In this document: positions 7,645 to 11,994 of the stretch, in pieces
Layout of the letters: every line of letters starts with the position of its first letter
Numbering within the stretch: the first letter of the stretch is position 1
Source: Clostridiales bacterium
GTDB taxonomy: Bacteria > Bacillota_A > Clostridia > Christensenellales > Aristaeellaceae
NCBI GenBank assembly: GCA_024684665.1
Contig: JAIKWN010000062.1
Location: 1-11,994, forward strand
Length of the DNA: 11,994 bases
Reading direction: 5' to 3'
The notes under the pieces: model-generated
Database searches by the model: none
What the model was told of the DNA's origin: nothing
What the model saw: the letters and a program-made list of their open reading frames with translations, nothing else
Translations under genes and position numbers: made by a program

Positions 7645-7650
7645 TATAAT
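7645..7650 (+). promoter_or_regulatory. Possible promoter -10 element for the sensor kinase gene
   Basis: A perfect TATAAT lies in an AT-rich patch just after the HD gene stop, in otherwise GC-rich surroundings. No good -35 hexamer is found 16-19 bases upstream, and the TGn extension is not in the right register. Transcription would start near 7657, leaving a leader of about 54 bases. Moderate at best; read-through from the upstream genes is an alternative. Confidence 0.35.
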
Positions 7651-7710
7651 AAACAAATAAATCCTTGCGTTTCAGGCATATGGAGAGAAGATAAAACCGG
7701 GGGCGAAAGC

Positions 7711-10700
7711 ATGTTTCTGAAAACTCAAAGGGATCTGCGGATCCGTGCCATCCTTCTTGCGGTTCTTGCCGTGCTGTCGGTTCTGCCCGCGGCGGCGGAG
7801 ATCAAAACCGTCCGGGTCGGGTATTACGAGAACGAGGTCTTTCAGGAGGGCGCGCGCGAAGGTGCGGTGAAGACCGGCTATGCGTACGAGTATTACCGGA
7901 AGCTTTCCGAATACACCGGCTGGAAGTATGAATATGTCTACGGCGGGTTTGGGGAATTGTTTCAGATGCTTCTGGACGGCAGGATCGACCTGCTGGCGGG
8001 CCTTGCCTGGCGGGAAGAGCGCGTGTCTCAGATGGGCTACCCGAAGGCCATCATGGGCAGCGAATCCTATTATCTCGTAAAGCATGAGGCTGACGCGGGC
8101 GTCACCGCAGATCCGGCGACCCTGAACGGGCGCAGGATCGGCGTGCTGGACAGCGCCATGGTCAGCGTTCTGAACCGGTATCTCGAAGATCATGGCGTGA
8201 CGGCGGAGGTCGTTGTGTTTTCCGACCATACGCGTCTGTTCGGTGCTTTTGATACGCGCGAAGTGGATATTCTCGCCGCAGAGAGCGACGGCGCATACGG
8301 TAGGGAGCATTCGGAGGTGCTGACTGCCTTCGGCACGTCGGATTATTACCTGTGCGTGAACCGGAACCGTCCCGACCTGCTGGAGGAACTTGATTCCGCA
8401 CAGACACTTCTGGCAACCGAAGAGCCGAACTATCTGAATTCCCTGAGCGCCAGATATTATTCGATCAGCGTCACGGCGCGGGCTTTCTCGCAGGCCGAGC
8501 GGGAATGGATGAATTCCCATGCCGCGCTCCATGTCGGTTATCTTGACAATTACCTTCCTTACAGCGACACGGACGCAGAGGGGAACGTCACGGGCTTGAT
8601 CCGGGACATGATCCCGGACATCCTGAAGACGCTCGGCATCCCGAAGACTGCGGTCACCTGGAGCGGTTATAAAAGCTATGACGCGATGATCGCCGACATG
8701 AGCGCCGGCATGATCGACGCGGCGTTTCCCGTGGGCGGCGGCCTGTATTATTCTGAGGAGAACGGGATTTATCAGTCCACCCCCGTCGTTTCGTCGCCTA
8801 CCGCACTGATCTGCAAAGGCGGATTCAGCGAAGCGACCACGGCCCGCATCGCCGTGAACGAAAACAACCGGATGCAGTACTATTACGTATGCACCCATTA
8901 TCCGAATGCGGAGATCGTTTTTTTCCCTTCGATCGAAGAGTGCCTCGCCGCCGTGCTTTCGGGCAAGGCCGGATGCACGACGCTGAACGGCCTGCGCGCG
9001 AACGAGATCCTGAAGAACAGGCCGTATACAGACCTTACGATTCTTCAATCCGGCAGGAACGACGACCGGTGCTTTGGCGTCGAAATCGGCAACGAAGGGC
9101 TGCTGAAGCTCCTGAACCGGGGCCTGAATATCCTGGGGAGCGACTACGGGCAGAATAACGCCTACCGCTATACCGGCGGCTTGTATTCTTACGGGTTTCT
9201 GGACGCACTTCTCGATCACATGGCCGTCGTCGGTTCGGTCGTCCTGGCGCTTGCGGCGCTTTTGCTCCTCCTGCTGATGCGGGACAGGAAGCATACGAAA
9301 GCAGAAGTGAAGCAGAAGGATATCGCGAGGCAGGTGCTCGAAGAGAAGAACCGGGAACTGGCCGAGAGCCAGAAGGCGCTGTCGGACGCGCTGATCGCGG
9401 CGGAGCAGGCGAACCGCGCCAAGACGGTATTCCTCAACAACATGTCCCACGATATCAGGACGCCTATGAACGCTATCGTGGGCTTTACGGCGCTGGCTGC
9501 GTCGCATATCGACAATAAAGAACAGGTGCAGGATTACCTCGGAAAGATCACCGTCTCCAGCCAGCACCTTCTTTCCCTGATCAACGACGTCCTCGACATG
9601 AGCCGCATCGAAAGCGGCAAGGTGACGATCGAGGAAGCGGACGTGCATCTCCCGGACGTGATCCACGACCTCAGGACGATCATCCAGCCCAATATCGAAG
9701 CCAGGAACATGGAGCTGTTTATTGACACGCAGGACGTGGTGCATGAGGACATCGTCACCGATAAGCTGAGGCTGAACCAGGTGCTGCTGAACATCCTGTC
9801 CAACGCGATCAAATTCACGCCCCCGGGAGGAACGATCAGCTTCCGGGTGATCGAAAAGCCGTCCCCGGCCGCCGGCGTCGCGAATTTCGAATTCCGGATC
9901 CGGGATACCGGCATCGGGATGAGTGAAGAATTTCAGAAGACGATCTTTGAAGCGTTCACCCGCGAAAAGACAAGCACGGTCAGCGGCATCCAGGGCACGG
10001 GACTGGGCATGGCGATCACGAAAAACATTGTCGATATGATGGGCGGCGTGATCACGGTCCATTCGGCCGAGGGGAAGGGCAGCGAATTCATCGTCGGGCT
10101 TCCCTGCAAAATCAGTGGCGTTTCCGCAAAGTTTGAACCGCTGCCCGAACTGCAGGGCCTCCGCGCGCTTGTGGCGGACGACGACACCAACACCTGCCTC
10201 TCCGTGTGTTCCATGCTGCGGGAAATCGGCATGCGACCCGACTGGACGAACTACGGCAGGGAGGCGGTGGTCCGGGCGAAGGAGGCGATGGATCAGGCCG
10301 ACGAATTCCGGGTCTATATCATCGACTGGCTGATGCCGGACCAGAACGGCATCGAGACCGTGCGCCGGATCCGCAGGGTGATCGGCGACGGCGCGCCGAT
10401 TATCATCCTGACAGCGTATGACTGGGCAGATATTGAGGAAGAAGCGAGGGAAGCCGGCGTGACGGCCTTTTGCTCCAAGCCCCTGTTTATGTCCGAACTC
10501 CGGAACGTGCTGGAGCAGCCGTTCAGAGCTTCTCCGGAGACGCGGAAGCAGGGGGAGAGCGAACCGGAAGAAGCGCCTGATTTTACCGGCAGGCGCATCC
10601 TGCTGGCGGAAGACAACGAGATGAACCAGATGATCGCGGAAGCGATCCTGACGGAAGCCGGGCTGAAAGTGGACATCGTCGGCGACGGTTCGGAAGCCGT

Positions 10701-10965
10701 AGAAAAAATGAAGGCCATGCCGGCCGGATACTATGACGTGATCCTGATGGACATACAGATGCCGAAGATGAACGGGTATGAGGCGGCCAAACAGATCCGT
10801 GCGCTTAACGACCGCAGGAAGGCCGGCATTCCTATTGTCGCCGTGACGGCCAACGCTTTCGAAGAAGACAGGAAGATTGCCCTGGAAGCGGGAATGAACG
10901 GACATCTCGCGAAGCCCTATGACATTCCCGCGATCATGGAGACGCTGACCTCGCTGCTCACGTGA
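7711..10965 (+). CDS. Hybrid sensor histidine kinase with two SBP_bac_3 sensor domains and two receiver domains
   Basis: A 1084-residue membrane sensor that likely binds a small solute outside the cell and feeds a phosphorelay inside. Domains in order: signal sequence 1-29 (ends LPAAA); first solute-binding domain about 31-258; second about 270-490 (begins HVGYLDNYLPYS); membrane helix 505-523; coiled coil about 530-570; HisKA with phospho-acceptor H580 (MSHDIRTPMN); HATPase_c with N698, DTGIGM at 732 and GTGLGM at 762; receiver 1 with acidic D823-D825, phospho-acceptor D872, and TAYD and KPL motifs; receiver 2 with E967-D968, D1014, TANAF and KPY. All catalytic residues are intact. There is no PAS, no Hpt and no DNA-binding output. 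ATG 7711 has GGGGG 7 bases upstream and begins just before the signal sequence; an in-frame ATG at 7642 has no ribosome site. No response regulator is adjacent. The ligand is unknown, probably an amino acid or similar. Confidence 0.93.
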   Translation: MFLKTQRDLRIRAILLAVLAVLSVLPAAAEIKTVRVGYYENEVFQEGAREGAVKTGYAYEYYRKLSEYTGWKYEYVYGGFGELFQMLLDGRIDLLAGLAWREERVSQMGYPKAIMGSESYYLVKHEADAGVTADPATLNGRRIGVLDSAMVSVLNRYLEDHGVTAEVVVFSDHTRLFGAFDTREVDILAAESDGAYGREHSEVLTAFGTSDYYLCVNRNRPDLLEELDSAQTLLATEEPNYLNSLSARYYSISVTARAFSQAEREWMNSHAALHVGYLDNYLPYSDTDAEGNVTGLIRDMIPDILKTLGIPKTAVTWSGYKSYDAMIADMSAGMIDAAFPVGGGLYYSEENGIYQSTPVVSSPTALICKGGFSEATTARIAVNENNRMQYYYVCTHYPNAEIVFFPSIEECLAAVLSGKAGCTTLNGLRANEILKNRPYTDLTILQSGRNDDRCFGVEIGNEGLLKLLNRGLNILGSDYGQNNAYRYTGGLYSYGFLDALLDHMAVVGSVVLALAALLLLLLMRDRKHTKAEVKQKDIARQVLEEKNRELAESQKALSDALIAAEQANRAKTVFLNNMSHDIRTPMNAIVGFTALAASHIDNKEQVQDYLGKITVSSQHLLSLINDVLDMSRIESGKVTIEEADVHLPDVIHDLRTIIQPNIEARNMELFIDTQDVVHEDIVTDKLRLNQVLLNILSNAIKFTPPGGTISFRVIEKPSPAAGVANFEFRIRDTGIGMSEEFQKTIFEAFTREKTSTVSGIQGTGLGMAITKNIVDMMGGVITVHSAEGKGSEFIVGLPCKISGVSAKFEPLPELQGLRALVADDDTNTCLSVCSMLREIGMRPDWTNYGREAVVRAKEAMDQADEFRVYIIDWLMPDQNGIETVRRIRRVIGDGAPIIILTAYDWADIEEEAREAGVTAFCSKPLFMSELRNVLEQPFRASPETRKQGESEPEEAPDFTGRRILLAEDNEMNQMIAEAILTEAGLKVDIVGDGSEAVEKMKAMPAGYYDVILMDIQMPKMNGYEAAKQIRALNDRRKAGIPIVAVTANAFEEDRKIALEAGMNGHLAKPYDIPAIMETLTSLLT

Positions 10966-11013
10966 GCGCGACAAAGCGCCCGATCCAGAATCGGGATCGG
11001 CGGATCTAAAAGA

Positions 11014-11041
11014 TTGACAGAACTGCGAATCCGAGTAAAAT
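11014..11041 (+). promoter_or_regulatory. Predicted sigma-A promoter for the ATPase gene, nested in the terminator
   Basis: Consensus TTGACA (11014-11019), a 16-base spacer, then TAAAAT (11036-11041, 5 of 6 matches to TATAAT). The -10 lies inside the left arm of the kinase terminator. Transcription would start near 11048, in the terminator loop. The new transcript would therefore lack the left arm, could not form the hairpin and would escape termination. The leader would be about 40 bases to the ribosome site and start region of the ATPase gene. Confidence 0.6.
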
Positions 11042-11072
11042 AAAGTTACACTTTATTTTGCTCGGGTTTTTT
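11031..11072 (+). terminator. Rho-independent terminator of the sensor kinase gene
   Basis: Bases 11031-11045 pair with 11051-11065 (15 bp, one G-T wobble) around the loop TTACA, followed by G and six Ts (11067-11072). It lies 66 bases after the kinase stop. A smaller 6-bp inverted repeat (10979-10984 with 10990-10995) precedes it, without a T-run. The left arm contains the -10 element of the next gene's predicted promoter. Confidence 0.88.
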
Positions 11073-11074
11073 AT

Positions 11075-11089
11075 GGGGGTGGTTTTACG
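11075..11089 (+). promoter_or_regulatory. Ribosome binding site facing an ACG codon at the expected ATPase start
   Basis: A G-rich run, GGGGGTGG (11075-11082), ends 4 bases before ACG 11087-11089. The codons after it read Y-I-P-R-H-M-E, and members of this ATPase family commonly begin M-Y-I-x-R. The ribosome site thus points to 11087, where ATG would be expected but ACG stands. The next in-frame ATG, 11105, has no purine-rich site at the right distance. No ATG, GTG or TTG occurs in frame between the upstream stop at 11036 and 11105. Confidence 0.5.
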
Positions 11090-11104
11090 TATATTCCCCG
11101 TCAC

Positions 11105-11994
11105 ATGGAAAAACAGATCCTCCTGACATCCCGGAATTATCCGGTTGTCATGGTTTGCGGACAGAGGCAGGTCGGAAAATCGACGATGTTGAATCATATC
11201 CGGGAGAGTTCCCGCCGTTACGTGACGTTGGACGACGGAAACGCCCGCAGGCTCGCTTTCACGGATCCCGCTTTGTTCTTTGAAACCTATGGCTATCCTC
11301 TTCTAATCGATGAATTCCAGCGGGTGCCGTCCCTCCTGCTTGAACTCAAAAAGATTGTGGATGAAAAAGCGCTGGCCGGAGAGGACAACAGCGGGATGTT
11401 CTGGCTGACCGGTTCGCAGAAGTTCCAGATGATGCAGAATGTGTCCGAATCCCTGGCCGGGCGGGTTGCGGTTTTTGATCTTGCGGGGCTGTCGGCCGCG
11501 GAAATCGAAGAAAGACCCGAAGGGCTGTTCCAGCCCAGCTTGGAATCCCTCCGGGAACGAATGAAAACCGCAAGGCGGAAAGACGTCCATCAGATCTATG
11601 AAGACATTTTCCGCGGCGGGATGCCAAAGCTCAGGGCGACGGATGTGGACCGCGACCGCTATTATATGGATTATGTGAACACCTATATTGAGCGCGACGT
11701 AAAAGATCTCGCCCAGGTCGGGAAACTGACGGAGTTCTACAGTTTCCTCGTCTATATGGCCGCAAGAACGGGACAGGAACTGAAATACAGTGAGATTGCC
11801 GGGGACGTCGGTATTTCCGCGCCGACGGCAAAAGCGTGGGTTTCCATCCTGGAGCGTTCCGGCATCCTTTTCATCCTGCGTCCCTATGCCGTCAATATCA
11901 CCAAACGGCTGGTCAAAACTCCGAAAGCGTACTTCATGGATACAGGCCTAGCTGCCTATTTATGCCGTTGGCCCGATGCGCTTACGCTGGAAAA
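11105..11994 (+). CDS. AAA-family ATPase with DUF4143 domain (3' truncated)
   Basis: The N-terminal 296 residues of a protein that normally has about 400; the gene runs off the window. Walker A is GQRQVGKS (G19-S26), Walker B is LLIDE with D69-E70, and a TGSQKF sensor-type motif follows. Next come the FRGGMPKL and YIERDVKDL stretches, and a winged-helix-like part (YSEIAGDVGISAPTAKAWV) typical of the AAA_14/DUF4143 family. The molecular role of this widespread family is not established. I give ATG 11105 as the first standard start, but translation may begin at ACG 11087 (see the ribosome site entry), adding six residues. The gene is driven by its own predicted promoter. It uses CTA twice and TTA once in 296 codons, whereas the neighbouring kinase uses neither in 1084. 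Confidence 0.88.
   Translation, partial: MEKQILLTSRNYPVVMVCGQRQVGKSTMLNHIRESSRRYVTLDDGNARRLAFTDPALFFETYGYPLLIDEFQRVPSLLLELKKIVDEKALAGEDNSGMFWLTGSQKFQMMQNVSESLAGRVAVFDLAGLSAAEIEERPEGLFQPSLESLRERMKTARRKDVHQIYEDIFRGGMPKLRATDVDRDRYYMDYVNTYIERDVKDLAQVGKLTEFYSFLVYMAARTGQELKYSEIAGDVGISAPTAKAWVSILERSGILFILRPYAVNITKRLVKTPKAYFMDTGLAAYLCRWPDALTLE

Noticed and set aside
7642..7710. A 23-residue N-terminal extension of the kinase from ATG 7642
   Set aside because: There is no ribosome site before 7642, and the extension would put a polar stretch ahead of the signal sequence. It also overlaps the possible -10 element.
7672..10974. A 1100-codon open frame on the minus strand across the whole kinase gene
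   Set aside because: It is exactly codon-aligned with the kinase and is open only because the kinase avoids TTA, CTA and TCA. Its translation is rich in Arg, His, Asp and Gln without any recognisable domain, and it has no ribosome site.
1..11994. CRISPR arrays, tRNA or rRNA genes, insertion sequence ends, phage or defence modules
   Set aside because: I scanned for repeated spacers, tRNA-like arms, transposase motifs and known defence domains on both strands and found none. The DUF4143 ATPase alone is not evidence of a defence system.

Overview
The window reads as about 12 kb of chromosome from a fairly GC-rich anaerobic member of the Bacillota, most likely a gut or rumen Clostridia. This is an inference from strong AGGAGG-type ribosome binding sites, a TmcAL-type tRNA modification enzyme, a hybrid kinase with two solute-binding sensor domains, a DUF4143 ATPase and a stand-alone HD hydrolase of a familiar clostridial kind. 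No rRNA, tRNA, CRISPR array, insertion sequence or phage gene is visible. Every gene that can be supported is on the + strand.

Layout. (1) Positions 1-2592 hold the end of a tripartite TRAP transporter operon: a 5'-truncated solute receptor (DctP), the small membrane subunit (DctQ) and the large permease (DctM). (2) The 222-base gap after it holds a 13-bp hairpin whose U-tract lies on the minus strand, then a good sigma-A promoter. (3) 2815-4032 is tmcAL, the tRNA(Met) cytidine acetate ligase, starting at GTG. (4) 4092-5103 is azlC-azlD, a two-part branched-chain amino acid exporter with overlapping genes. (5) 5162-7638 holds a secreted histidine acid phosphatase, a GNAT acetyltransferase and an HD-domain hydrolase; the last two overlap by 4 bases. 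No terminator is seen from 4092 to 7638, so these five genes may share transcripts. (6) 7711-10965 encodes a 1084-residue membrane sensor: signal sequence, two periplasmic-type binding domains, one membrane helix, a histidine kinase core and two receiver domains. (7) A 15-bp terminator follows, with a promoter whose -10 lies inside the terminator stem. (8) That promoter would drive a 3'-truncated AAA-family ATPase that runs off the window end and whose expected start codon reads ACG.

Functionally the window is a mix of uptake (TRAP), export (AzlCD), extracellular phosphate release, tRNA modification and environmental sensing. The genes do not form one obvious pathway. I found no clearly new defence or mobile system. 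The points most worth a second look are the nested promoter/terminator and missing start codon at 11014-11107, the two-sensor, two-receiver kinase with no partner beside it, and the minus-strand-oriented terminator between two + strand genes.
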